Assembly (NCBI RefSeq): GCF_040712315.1
Contig: NC_134013.1
Location: forward strand, 65,255,501 to 65,319,500
Direction of reading: 5' to 3'
Source of the DNA: Castanea sativa
Taxonomy: Eukaryota; Streptophyta; Magnoliopsida; Fagales; Fagaceae
Length of the DNA: 64,000 nucleotides
Of this stretch, positions 1-11,221 are shown one piece after another. The notes under the pieces were generated by a model that was not told the DNA's origin, made no database searches, and was given only the letters and a program-made list of their open reading frames with translations. A program made the position numbers and the translations under genes. The stretch's first letter is position 1, and every line of letters starts with the position of its first letter.

Positions 1-1160
1 TTTTACCATCTGAAAAAGCTACTTTATCAATTATATCATACAATTTTACAATACTCTTAGCACCCAACTTTTATTTTATAATACAACACATTAAAATAAT
101 ATAAATTATACAATAAAATATATTTCATTCTCTCTCTAATTTTTGTCTCCCTTCCTCTCTCTCAACCAGTGATCAAGTACCATAGAGAAAACCCAATACA
201 CTCATCTACACAGCAACCACCCTCTCAACCACACCACCTCCACACAAAAACCACCATGACACCAAACCCGCCACAAACCTAGCAAATATCCAGCCACAAA
301 ACAACCACAAACCCATTAAAAATAACCAAACAAACCCAGAACCACCAAGCCACCACCATGCCCACTGCCCTCTGCCCACCACTACCACTATCACCACCAC
401 GAACCCACATCAGCAAACCACTGCCACGGCAACCCCCAACTCCACCGTCATCAATCACTCACTACCCATCCCTTCACCACTAACGGCAACCCCCACCTCC
501 ACCATCATCAACACCCACTACCACCATATCAGTCACAAACCCAACCCCACACACACACCCACACTCATCAAACCCACCGCTGCCGCAGCCATCCACCACC
601 GAAACACAGCAGATCGGTGGAGAGCGGACTAAGCACACCCATGCCGAACCAAGCAAACACACTCATCAAACCACACCCATGCTGATCGGTGGAGATCGAA
701 CTAAGCACACCCACGCCGATTTTAACCAACCACATCGTGAGAGAGAGAAAAAAAAAACCTAGAGAGAGAAAAGAAACACAAACACAAAAACTCGAATACA
801 TTGATCAAAACCCACCTAGTATATTGCTTTGATTTGATTTTGATTTGGCACAAAACCCCCAACACCGACGATGAATCAGTAGAGACATTCGGAGAGAAAG
901 AGAGAGGCTTTAGCGATGGCGAGAGAAAGAGATGAGACCGTGTGAATGAGAGAGAAAACCTGATATTTAGAATAAAATATTAATATTTTCTTTTACAATT
1001 GAGCTACAGTGCGATTCTACATTTAAAATCGCATTGTAGCTCAATTGCAAATTTTTTTTGCAATAGTTGGCTTTTACAAGTTCGGATGTGTGGGGGGTTT
1101 TGGGCTTTTATGTTAAATTTTCCCTACATATGGCATATATCATTCCCAATGTGAATGCTT
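1..1160 (-). mobile_element. degenerate Harbinger-like non-autonomous element, left end outside window
   Basis: No plausible protein is encoded. The stretch matches the reverse complement of the better-defined element at 4824-5792. Both carry a run with AACACATTAAAATAATATAA, a long CCACCACCAC-type body, and a flank with a GAGCTACAGTG-type inverted motif (about 1000-1050). The right end, near GTGAATGCTT at about 1150-1160, resembles that element's terminal GTGAATACTC. The GGT/CCA-rich ORFs in the body are composition artefacts. The superfamily is inferred from the relative at 4824; boundaries are approximate. Confidence 0.42.
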
Positions 1161-1538
1161 TGGTTTTGTTTTAGCATTCAACATAATAAAATAATATAAA
1201 TAACACAATAAAATAATATATTCTCTACAATAAACAAATAACCACAACCACAACCACCACCACAAATATGGAAAACACAACAAAACCCACACCACACAAT
1301 CAACACACAACCCGACCTCACGATCTTAAATTTCATCTTCCATTAGCATCAATCAACTGCTTTGGTTTGGTTTTGTATCAAAAATGGAAAGTACCGACAC
1401 TAGTTCGACAGTGAAATTTTTTTTCTTTTTTTTTTTGGCTTCTTTTAAATGCTGCCATAATCACAAACCCAAATCACACCCACCATTGCCACCACAACCA
1501 ATAGAACAAAGCAGAGATGGTGGGTTTTTTTTTTTTTG

Positions 1539-1622
<84 letters not shown>

Positions 1623-1916
1623 AATCTTCTATATCTCTGTCTTTTGGGTCAAAAACTCAAAAATAGAGTTTTTTTTTTTCAAAGAAAAAGGTAAGAAAGA
1701 GAGAGAAAATATAGTTTTTAATTAAAATATAGAAGGAAGAATAAAATATTAATATATAGATTTACCTTTGAGCTACCGACATTAATGGCACTTTACTATA
1801 GCTCAGTTGCTAAAAAATTTAGCAATAGCTACATCAATGCAGCTCCTTTTTTGTGATGTTGGTAGTTAAATTTAGCAATATAGCTTTTAGCAACATCGAT
1901 GCTATTATGCTTTAAT
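1161..1916 (-). mobile_element. second Harbinger-like non-autonomous element, degenerate
   Basis: The order of parts is the same as in the element to its left: an AATAAAATAATATAAAT run, a CCACAACCACCACC block at about 1240, a long CT microsatellite, then an inverted-repeat zone with GAGCTACCGACATT and TAGCTCAGTTGC near 1770-1810. It ends with AGCTTTTAGCAACATCGATGC and TTTAATGCTCTTA near 1880-1916, which resembles the terminus of the 4824-5792 element. The termini are too decayed to read a target duplication. Confidence 0.38.
1542..1618. repeat. (CT)n microsatellite, about 77 bp
   Basis: An uninterrupted CT dinucleotide run inside the mobile element at 1161-1916. Its Leu-Ser translation in one frame is an artefact. 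Confidence 0.97.
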
Positions 1917-2511
1917 GCTCTTATCCATTGTGTCATTAGCTATGCCAGTTACTTGACTAATTTCATATGCTACACCAATGAATTACTCTCGCAGTGGTTT
2001 TCCTTCAAAGACGTTCTCCATCTGCTTTCTATTTCGTCATTATATTAGCGTCTATTGCATTATGGCTTTTAATATTTTACTGTTTAGATATGGTGACTTG
2101 TTGGTTCTATTGATTAAATCGATATAATTGTGAGTACATAATTGGTTTAATTGATAATAAATTAACAAAACCACTACATAACCAATTTGGGGTTTAAACC
2201 ATTTCTCTCACAAAAAATTACGATAAATAAAAAACTCATATATTTCAAGAAATTTCATGACATTTGATGATACCAGCCTTGCTATGCTTTGGCTGAGATT
2301 AGGAGTCCTAATGATGATATTGCCTTAGTCACTATTGGTGTCTCGCCTTACCTCATCATTCTTTGGCCAAGATTAGGAGATGTTGTGATTGCAACTCAAC
2401 CATTGTCTGTTGACGACCTCGTCGTGATTTAGGTAGATGGTGTTAAGCGATTATTTGTGCGTGGACATGTGACATGCATCACGCGGCTATATTTAAATTA
2501 GGAATTGGGGA
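1917..2511. other. intergenic, nothing recognised
   Basis: AT-rich DNA with no ORF of note, no RNA gene and no clear repeat boundary that I can see. Confidence 0.6.
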
Positions 2512-2915
2512 TAGGGTGTGTATGGGTTAAGTTGGATCAATGGGTTATGCATATATGTTTTATATCTAGTAAAATATTAGACTTTTATTAATTTTTTAAT
2601 TTTTTTTGATAAATTATTAGAATTCATACAGTATGCTTAAATTTTATTCCAAAATCATCAAAACTATTTCTTAAAATACCAAAATCAATCAAACTAAATA
2701 AAATAAAAATAATGATAATAAAACAAACTTATATACTTGGTGGGTTGGATTGGGTAAGATGATTTGAAAAAACCATCAACTCGAACCCAACCTTGGACTT
2801 AAAATAAAATTCCAACCCAACCCAACCCAACCCAACCCACAAACCCAAAGCGTCAAGTTGGGTTGGGTTGGGTTGGATCAATTTTGGTCGAGTTGGTAGG
2901 TTTCATGTACACCTA
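2512..2915. mobile_element. hAT-like MITE with CCCAA/TTGGG inverted blocks
   Basis: The left end reads TAGGGTGTGTATGGGTTAAG and the right end, inverted, reads TAGGTGTACATGAAACC: imperfect terminal repeats with the TAGGTGT start common in plant hAT elements. The flanks AATTGGGGA and AATTAGGGGA could be a slightly decayed 8-9 bp duplication. Inside are opposed CCCAA and TTGGG runs (about 2813-2875) that would fold into a hairpin. No coding capacity. Confidence 0.42.
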
Positions 2916-2949
2916 TAATTAGGGGACAATCAGAGTAGGGCAATTTGGT

Positions 2950-3126
2950 CATTTCAAGAGTAGATTCTAGTGAGCTTAACTAGCAAAGTTGCTGATGGTT
3001 GAATAAAAGATTTGGGGTTCAATTCTTGCCTACACCTAAAACCGATTGGTGTTTTGATCTGATGATAAAGAGTTATCATTAAGAACAGGTGTCATAAGTT
3101 GAAACTTTTTATAAAAAATGTGTAGA
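2950..3126 (+). mobile_element. tRNA-derived SINE
   Basis: The sequence has pol III-type internal promoter boxes: an A-box-like GAGCTTAACTAGCAAAG near 2972, and a perfect B box GGTTCAATTC at 3016-3025. After the tRNA-like head comes a body with GATGATAAAGAG and GTTGAAACTTTTTATAAAAAA. The insertion is flanked by an 11-bp direct repeat GGCAATTTGGT at 2939-2949 and 3127-3137. It resembles the Au-type plant SINEs I know, but I assign the class from structure only. Confidence 0.62.
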
Positions 3127-3137
3127 GGCAATTTGGT

Positions 3138-3563
3138 TCTTCATTTTATAAAGGTCATGTGCCATGAAAGTGATTGATAAAGTTAACAGTTAGTTAATTA
3201 ATGGTGGGTGCAAATTGCTAAGTTTTTCCAAATTAGAGTGTTCATTGCTAGTTTTTACAGTTTGCGGTGAATGGTGGAAGCACCCCTACAGTTCAATCTT
3301 CAATATAGATTTGTGAGAATAATACCAAAAAAAAAAAAAGTATAGGGATCCTTTCATTCTTGAGAATCACATAATTACCACACTACTTAATTTCTTATTA
3401 TATTTCAAATTTTAACCAAGAATAAAATTCATAGTATGAACAATTTCAATTTTTTTCATACTCACAAGCCACACCTATTTTGTTAGGAACATGTTAGTAA
3501 TAATATATTCTTATAAATCTTCAACGCTTAATATATATATATACCAGTACTATATGTTCCTGT
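3138..3563. other. downstream flank of the SEO gene
   Basis: AT-rich DNA downstream of the SEO stop codon (minus strand), so it probably includes its 3' UTR. No other feature recognised. Confidence 0.5.
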
Positions 3564-6500
3564 TTATTCATCACAGCATTGATACATAACAAACTTCTCC
3601 ATAGATCGGCCACATTCTGCACATACCACTCTATCTGGTATCCTCCCAGCCGTCCCAGGTAGCACAAGGCGACTGCAGTGATGTGGAGAGTGAAGCTTCT
3701 TAAGGTGGTCATTAATGGCTGCCACAAGACCCTTTTGCTGTACTTGACCCTTCCACTGTTCATATTCAGAAAAGCAAGTTAAGAATGTGCTCCCTTTTTC
3801 CTTGGTCATCTCAGCTGATCCTCTGCTAAGCAAGGCCCACCCACCTTCGCTTGCATCAAAGCTAAGTATTGACATGATCTCCTTCATTATAGGATCGGTC
3901 TCTACAGTTCTGCCCAGTTGCATCATGGATTGCCACATACTTTCTATCCTAACCCAAAAAAACCAAACCGGAGCTATGTCCTGCCAGCAATAACTGAGTT
4001 TTTCTGTGCTGATGGCTACAGTGTTTCTCCTGACTCGCTCTTTTGGGTTGCTCTTTCCCACATAAACCAACTCCAAGGAAACGCCTGTCACTTGTGCCAC
4101 AACACTAGCAGCATTTGTAAACTTTCGGATCCACTCCATGTCCTCTCCTCCATACAAGCATATATATTTTTCTTCTGATATCTAAATGAAGCAAGGAATT
4201 GATTTAACATTCTTTTTATAATTAAAAAAAAAGAGAAATGTTATATAAAATATTTTTTACAACAAATCTTAAATTTAAGGTTATTATGAGTGGACAAATA
4301 AGTAATTTAAGTTATAGATTCAAATTAAAACTAATAACAACTTACCATTTATAATTTGTTGTGAAACAATTGTGGACGTAGTACTTCTTGTAATAAAAAA
4401 TAGCTTACATGTGTGAGCACTACCCCATTCTTTTACACCCTAGCATGCATGGCATGGGACTGCCAAAGCATTGGTGGGGGCTTGCCACAACTCAAATCAA
4501 CAACTCTTATTAATTTTAATTGATAAATAAGTAATATTTTATTACAAAGAAAATAATTTCTTATATATAATAAAATAAGGACATAAAGTAAATTTAGACA
4601 AACCACATTTTCTATCCCTCTATTTTTTTTTCTCAACCAAAAAAATAAGTTTTCCTTTCCTTCACGTTTCCACCCTCCAACCAAACACAAATTAGTGAAA
4701 CTAATCTCCTCTATCCTCCCACTTTTCTACCCTTTCACACTTTTTCATCCTCCAACCAAATAGACTCTTAGTATAAGAAGCACAATGCACTTTTAAGATA
4801 TAAATAGTAAATACACCAAGTAAGAGCACTCACAATAAAGATGCTAAAAGTTATTTTAGCATCTTAACCACACAAAAAATGCCCTACAATAAAGTTGGTA
4901 TAGCTAAAAGTTTTAGCTATATTTTACCTTCATGCTATAGTGGGCTATTATCAATAACAGCTCACTGTAGCATGTAGGCAAACATAAATAACATTTTTTT
5001 TATTCCCTCCTCTCTCTCTCTTCTCTCACTTCTCTATTGACTGGGTTTGATTGTGAGATTAGATTGGCTGTTCATGGGTCTAATTGTGCTCCGATGGTTT
5101 CGTGGTTGTTCGTGGGTCTGATTATGCTCTAGCGATTTCATGGGCATCGGTGGTTTTGCGGGTCTGATTGTGCTTCGGTGGATTGTGCTCTAGTGGTTTC
5201 GTGGTTGTGAAATTGGATTCGTGGGCATCAGCATGGTTGTGCTCTAGTGGGTTTTTGTTGGTTGTGCTCCAGCGGGTTTTGATTGGTTATGGTGGCCAGA
5301 TTCATGGGTTTGGCTGTTATGGATATTCGTGGTAGTCAGATTCATGGATTTGTGGCGGTCAAATTCGTTGGTTGGCTGGATTTTTTTTTTCTACTATTGT
5401 GGTTTATGGTTGTGGCCGGTGGGGCGACGTTAGAGGTGGTAGATGTGGCTATTGTTGTTGTGTTGGTTTTCTTGGTGGCAGTGGGTTGCTGTGGGTGTTT
5501 GTGGGTTGTGGTTGATGGTGGCGATGGGTTAGGGTTGATGGTGGCAGTGAGTTAGGGTGGGTGTTTATGGGTTGTGGTTGACGATAGTAGTGGATTGTTG
5601 AGGTTGATGATGGCTGTGAGTTATGATTTATTATATTTATTTTATTAGTTTGTTTATATTATTTTAATGTGGTGTATGCTAAAATACAAGTGTTGATGTT
5701 GGGTACATTGTAAAATATGTTGTTAAAATAGATAAAGTATGTTTTTGAGTTGCTAAAAGCTAAATTTTTTAGCTCTCTTACTGTGAATACTCTAAAGCAC
5801 TAAAAACAAGTCATTTAATACTAAAATAAAACATAAGCTCAACAAATCATATGAAGAAGTACATTTTCATATTAGTTGGCTTGTTTTTATTGGTTTGGAG
5901 TACAATATCACTTATACTCCGAGAATACCTAAATACTTATTCGTAGGGGCAGAGTCAGAAATTTTTGTTTAGGGGGACTAAGTTGTAACAATAATATATT
6001 TATCAAGACAACCCTCCATATGCACATATACACACGCTTTTTTATTATACATACACTTTTTTATTTGATAAGTTATATATTTACACACACCCAAAAAAAG
6101 AGAAAAAAAAAACTTAGTATTTTAATCAAAATTATGTTTGATGTCAATTTTTCATAAAATAAAATTCATTTTCATCATTTTTATAGTAAAATTCTTAAAA
6201 ATTTTCATTTTCGATACAAATTATCAAATTTTATACTAAAGTAAGGAAAAAAATCTTCCAATTGAACTAATGAAATTTTCAAAAATATGAATGATCCAAA
6301 ACTTGGAGGAATAAATTAGGTACCAAGTATATTTGAAGCTATTTTGTTCTAACCCATTATGTGGCAACTAAAGAGACATTTCATGTATAGTTTTAATGAC
6401 ATTATTTTTTTAATAAGTCAATGACTTATTAATTACCACATAACTGATTGAAAAAGATATAGATTCAAACATGTTTGGTAAAAAACTTAGTCAAATATTT

Positions 6501-9500
6501 AATAGATATAAGAACACATTTTACAATAAAAAATAAAATTGCGAAAAAAAAATGTTATGTCTTTATAACTATTAGACCAATTATTTTTTTAAGAGTATCA
6601 TTGAACTAGATCAAATATTTGGGAGCCAACTCTTATTTTTATAGATTAAAATTTGAAAACATTAAAATAATTATATATATATATATATATATATAAAAAA
6701 ATTTTGGCCCCCATCCTTACACATAGCTACGCCCCTAACTTATTCCCTAAATACTTTTCTTATGTGTTTGATGTGAGCAATTTTGACATTTAGGCATGCA
6801 CATGTGGATCAATTTGTAATGGTTAAGTTCTGTGAGAAAAAGCTGATAATTAATTGTGAAGATGTACTTACCCACTTATTTATCAGTGGATCAATGCTAT
6901 CCACCAACAAATCAAGTTTCCAAGTCTCTTCCTTCCATAGAGCTTCCTCTCTAGCACTGGTGAAAGGGAAAGCAGTACCCCCCCAAATCCACATCATGTG
7001 GAGTGCATTTAGACTTGAAATTCGTCCTTGTGGGTCTATCACCACAAGAATTGCCTTCTTCCTGAAATTCCAAACCTCCTTGATGTACTTGACCACTGCC
7101 GGCTCGATCAAGGAAGGATGATGCACACTGTACCAAGGCATTGAAGCCTGCAGATTGTCAAAATGCTTTTGCCTGTCCCCAGTCCATGGGGCATTTGAGT
7201 CTAAGATTGGGAGCCACACAACTTCATGTTGCCGAGCCTCATTGTTTATCTGTTCGAGAATAGCAACCTCTTCTTGCGAGATGTCTACGTCTGATATGAG
7301 CAGTAAGACATATTTTCGCCTCAGGACATCGATGCTAACCTGATTTGGTCATTAAAAGAATACCACATATAGTTAGTACTATAATCTGCAAAGATATTCT
7401 TACACCTTCTTGATTTGTATTAGTTAGTCATTTCCATTTCACTTCCTTTTCCAGAATCCTATCAGTTCTTGCTTTTGACTGGTTCTTAAAAGCAAAACTC
7501 TAGGGGGGTAAAAATGCAACATTTTATTACATACGTAGAAAGGGTACAAGGGTAGTACGTTTAAAAAATAAAAATCTATATATATAATAATAGGTAAAGC
7601 GGAAAGAAACTTAAATTAGAATTTCAAATTAAAGTTTCAATTTTGCACCATGTATCCTAAATTATTTATTCTTAAAGAGATTTATTTCTTAATTTTAGAA
7701 TAAAATGTGGAACCACATCATAAATATTCATCCAAATGAATTATTAAATACAAAAATCAAAGATTTTAGAATAAATGAATCCTAAAAAAAATGCTTCACA
7801 ATAATTTTATAAAAAAAAAACATAAACAATTTATATTATTTACCTAATAATATCTTTCCAATTTTTTTTAAAGAATTAAAAAAATATAAAAATGACTGTC
7901 AATAGTATTTAAATTATATATATTGAAATTATATTATACATCTTATTGTATATCTTTAAGTATATCCATACATATGCATGGGGTTATAAGCTAATTCATT
8001 ATAATAGAAAGACTTTGGAAATATATTTACACAGCTAAGAATTTAGGTGAGACAAAGGTAGTTCTCAATTTAATATATGTGGGCAATAATGTTAAAGTTT
8101 TGTTAAAATGTAAGAGATGAAAGGATTGTATACCCTTCTTTTGGTGACTCCATCAAAAAGTGGCAGCAGGTCATCCTTTTGATAAATCAATGCCTTGAGA
8201 ACCTTCAGGTTGTCAATATGGATCATTTCCATCAAACGATGAAGGTTCTGATAAGCTTCCATTTGTTTTCTTTCATCTGCACCAGATTATGATGTTACAA
8301 TATCCAACATTCATCTTATGAGTCTGATTTGCTTATTAAGTACACGCATCTATGATATCTCAATGCATCTAAACTCACCTATATGCTTATAGCATGTAGA
8401 CAATTGAGCTGCTAGGTGGCTTTGCATGTTGCCGACCTTGTGAGCCAAGCTAGATAGCTCCCAAGACTCTGTAGTTGATACTATGTGCCTGAATGCAACA
8501 GTCAGTAACAATTCCATAAGAGTATTATTGGTGATTGAATTCACTATTTTCTAACCCCTTAAACTTTTTTAAGGTTACTAATTATCAATGTACCAGAGTA
8601 AGTAGTCTTAAGTGAGAATTTAGGTCACTCTCTTGTGAGGTAAATGATTAAATTCAGCATTTCTTAAAAGAAGCTTACATAATTTACTAGCATTGTATAG
8701 ATGCAGGTTGCCAAACATCAAGAATGGGAAGAAAGAAAATTTGTGTAAAGTAGAATTTCTATCTTATATAATAAAAAATTTTAAAAAAAAGTTGAAAATT
8801 TCGTGTGTTGAGCTTCATTTATTAAGTGAGAATTTAGGTCACTCTCTTGTGAGGTAAGTGATTAAATTCAACATTTCTTAAAGGAAGCTTACATGATTTA
8901 CTAGCATTGTATAGATGCAGATTGCCAAACATCAAGAATGAGAAGAAGGAAAATTTGTGTACCATATGCAATAATTTCAAGAAGTTTGCTTCTATTTGCA
9001 TAAAGGGCCAGACTTCCTTTTAATAAATGAGCCAAACAAATAGAGGTAAAGTAGAGAGTTAATTTGAATTTAGGAATTAATGGTGAATGTAATCATTTAA
9101 TTTTTTTTTTTAATTTTTTCTTCAAAAAAATATTTTTTCTAACATTAATTTGTATACCCATATCCTCTTTAAGTAGGACTCAACACACGAAACACGATCT
9201 TTTCTATTTCAAGTCTTGTCAATTTCATCCATTTCAAGGTTCAATTTTATTTTTTTAGATCTAATGATGCATAGACTTCCACAACATTTAAAAATTTTAA
9301 ATGATATGACAATATGTAAACCTTTGGATTTGTAAAATCTAATGTAGTTCATGAAATATGCAAAATGGACAATACTTAAAAAGAAAAGAATATTGTCATA
9401 TCATTTAAAACTACAGGTATAAACTATTTTACAATATTTTTACAAACTATTATTGTAACAAATTTTTATTGATTTTTAACTAGACTTACTACTGATATCA

Positions 9501-10255
9501 CATTTTTACTTACCAATAACCACTCACCACATTAGCAGTTTAAAAAAAAAATTATAAATATAACATTTTCTTTTTACTGTTTTATTTTATATCAATATTT
9601 ACAATTGATGTGTGAATGTCCACGTAAAATTAATATAAAAATATAAGTGTGAATAAAAAAAAAAAGTTTTAAGAAACAGTGTAAAAGTTTTTTTTTTAAA
9701 ACCCTTCATAAAAAAAGAAATTAAATAAATAAAGAGAAGAGTCATGAATAGGGAAACATACTCCAACCCCGTAAGGCCAGCAATCTGCGATGCACAAGCC
9801 ACGACACCTCTGATGGTCCAATAGACAGCAACGGGTATAAGGGTCAAGGCCGTGGAAAGTGCAGTGACTTCAGTTGTGATGTACTGAGGTGGTAGCTCCC
9901 TAAACTCCACAATGCACTTGGTAACGTCTACCATCACTTTTACAAGGTTATTTATCGTATCAAACCGGGGTTTCAGCATGCTAGTTCGCTCCAATAGTTC
10001 AGGTATTTTTCTAAGGATAGCCACTGATTTGGCCAGTTGATTTGTAGTGCAATTATGGGCTAGAAGCCAGAATTCCCCAAAATTCACTGCACAGGCCGAC
10101 AAGACCAGCACCAGTTTTGCATCCCATGAATAATTTGTTAGCATGTTCAATATTGAGATTGCAATTGTATGTGCATCCCCGCTACCCGAACACTTGCAGG
10201 AGAGCTGTACAATTTTCAGTACTTAAAAATAAGTAAATGACATACCACATAAAAC

Positions 10256-10297
<42 letters not shown>

Positions 10298-11097
10298 GTG
10301 AGTGAGAGAGAGAGAGTTCCCATTTTGAGAATGCCGAAGTTTTTTTCCAAAGCAATTTGGATGGATCTCTTTCAACCTGTTATGTGACCATTCATATAAT
10401 TATCCATATATGGATACTTTAATGACATGATTCGTTAAATCATTTAAACAAATTTCATTATTATCAAACAGATCAACACATGACTAAAAACATGTGTATA
10501 TAATCATTTGAACCATCACATAATGGAGGTCCTTCAAACCAGTCTGGAAAAAAATTCTATCTTTTTTGGTTTATAATAACCTCACACGCAAGTTGATCAA
10601 TGAGATATGCCAATCCTTCAGGCACATTAACGGAGCTGGCTTGGTTGGTCTTGTTCTCCAAAGCTTCTGCATGCGCTTGAATGCCCTATACAAAGTTAAA
10701 AAATAATGGATTAGCTAAGTGCCAAAAAGGCGCAACTAAATGGATGTCCTACAAAGTTACAACTACTTACTCTGATGAGATGATAAATTACTAATTGTTG
10801 AAAACAGTTAGGAAATTATGAATTTAATCATTTAATCATTCATTCTAATAATAGAAAATATATAAATTTGCATTAAGTCATTACCGGCACAACAATGGCC
10901 TCAGTGGTTGGAGTGGCACGTTTGAATATGTCCTCAATGAGATGAAGAAGAGGCCTGACATCAACCTCACGGTCATCAGGAGCATGGGTTGCCTGAATTT
11001 GCTTCGACATCACATTGTCATCGGAGGACGAGAACATTAGTCTGTCACCTTTTATCAGTCGCTGTGCATTGGCTGATGTTTGTGTTGTGGTGGCCAT
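3564..11097 (-). CDS. SEO: sieve element occlusion (SEO/SEOR) protein, complete 7-exon gene, 699 aa
   Basis: SEO proteins form the filamentous P-protein of phloem sieve elements and help plug sieve plates after wounding. Exons on the minus strand: 11097-10885, 10685-10581, 10204-9762, 8488-8379, 8276-8134, 7339-6872, 4181-3564. All introns are GT..AG, the joins keep frame, and the 2100-nt CDS gives 699 aa plus stop, the usual family size. The N-terminal part (exons 1-5, residues 1-338) is the SEO_N-type region. Exon 6 opens the thioredoxin-like middle part with VLRRKYVLLLISD (residues 343-355). The C-terminal region ends in the hallmark CAECGRSMEKFVMYQCCDE (681-699) with its paired cysteines. 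The start is the first ATG after a TATA box and short leader. The introns carry several transposons, but no exon is broken. The family is near certain; which paralogue group is not resolved. Confidence 0.95.
4824..5792. mobile_element. PIF/Harbinger-like non-autonomous element in SEO intron 6
   Basis: The element is flanked by TAA on both sides (4821-4823 and 5793-5795). It has imperfect terminal inverted repeats: GAGCACTCACAATAA on the left and, inverted, GAGTATTCACAGTAAG on the right. A 3-bp TWA target and such ends fit PIF/Harbinger. Sub-terminal GCTAAAAG motifs are also inverted. The interior is TGGTGG/GTTGTGG-rich with no transposase; its open frame at 5283-5555 is compositional. The copies at 1-1160 and 1161-1916 belong to the same group. 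Confidence 0.6.
5943..6737. mobile_element. hAT-like non-autonomous element in SEO intron 6
   Basis: An exact 8-bp direct repeat ACTTATTC flanks the element (5935-5942 and 6738-6745), the duplication size of hAT transposases. The left end reads GTAGGGGCAGAGTCAGAAA; the right end, inverted, starts TAGGGGCGTAGCTATG. It holds only AT-rich filler, including a TA microsatellite near 6674-6695, and no transposase, so it must have moved in trans. Confidence 0.68.
7575..7994 (+). mobile_element. short non-autonomous Helitron in SEO intron 5
   Basis: The 5' end is TC followed by TATATATATAATAATAGG. The 3' end has a near-palindromic hairpin CCATACATATGCATGG (7966-7981), then a short spacer and CTAA at 7991-7994, matching the Helitron CTRR terminus. 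The flanking bases are A before TC and T after CTAA, as expected for insertion between A and T without a target duplication. About 420 bp, no coding capacity. Related ends occur near 44619 and 54274. Confidence 0.58.
8611..8961. repeat. direct duplication, about 135-140 bp units 214 bp apart, in SEO intron 3
   Basis: 8611-8747 and 8825-8961 are the same sequence with scattered substitutions. Both begin AGTGAGAATTTAGGTCACTC and include GCATTGTATAGATGCA and GCCAAACATCAAGAATG. The spacer between them is AT-rich. Probably a local tandem duplication rather than a transposon. Confidence 0.85.
10259..10313. repeat. (GA)n microsatellite in SEO intron 2
   Basis: A GA dinucleotide run interrupted by a few GAGT units, lying between coding exons 2 and 3. 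Confidence 0.95.
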
Positions 11098-11210
11098 GTT
11101 GGTTACTACTGGTTAATCAAAGCAGGACACAGTAAAAGTCTATGGTGCTGTTCTGGTTGTAGAAGAAACAATGGCTTGTGAGTGTTTTCCTTACAACAGG
11201 GGCTTATCCT

Positions 11211-11217
11211 TTTTATA
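11211..11217 (-). promoter_or_regulatory. candidate TATA box of the SEO gene
   Basis: Read on the minus strand, the sequence is GAATATAAAAAGGATAAG, containing TATAAAA about 115 bases upstream of the SEO start codon. That spacing would place the transcription start near 11185 and give a leader of about 90 bases. This is inference from motif and spacing; no transcript evidence. Confidence 0.5.
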
Positions 11218-11221
11218 TTCA

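Noticed and set aside
2813..2875. CCCAA/TTGGG runs as interstitial telomere repeat
   Set aside because: The plant telomere unit is TTTAGGG, and these runs are inverted about a centre inside a hAT-like element.
5283..5555. 90-codon Val/Gly-rich ORF
   Set aside because: Lies in the TGGTGG-rich core of a non-autonomous transposon; residues follow from base composition and no domain is visible.
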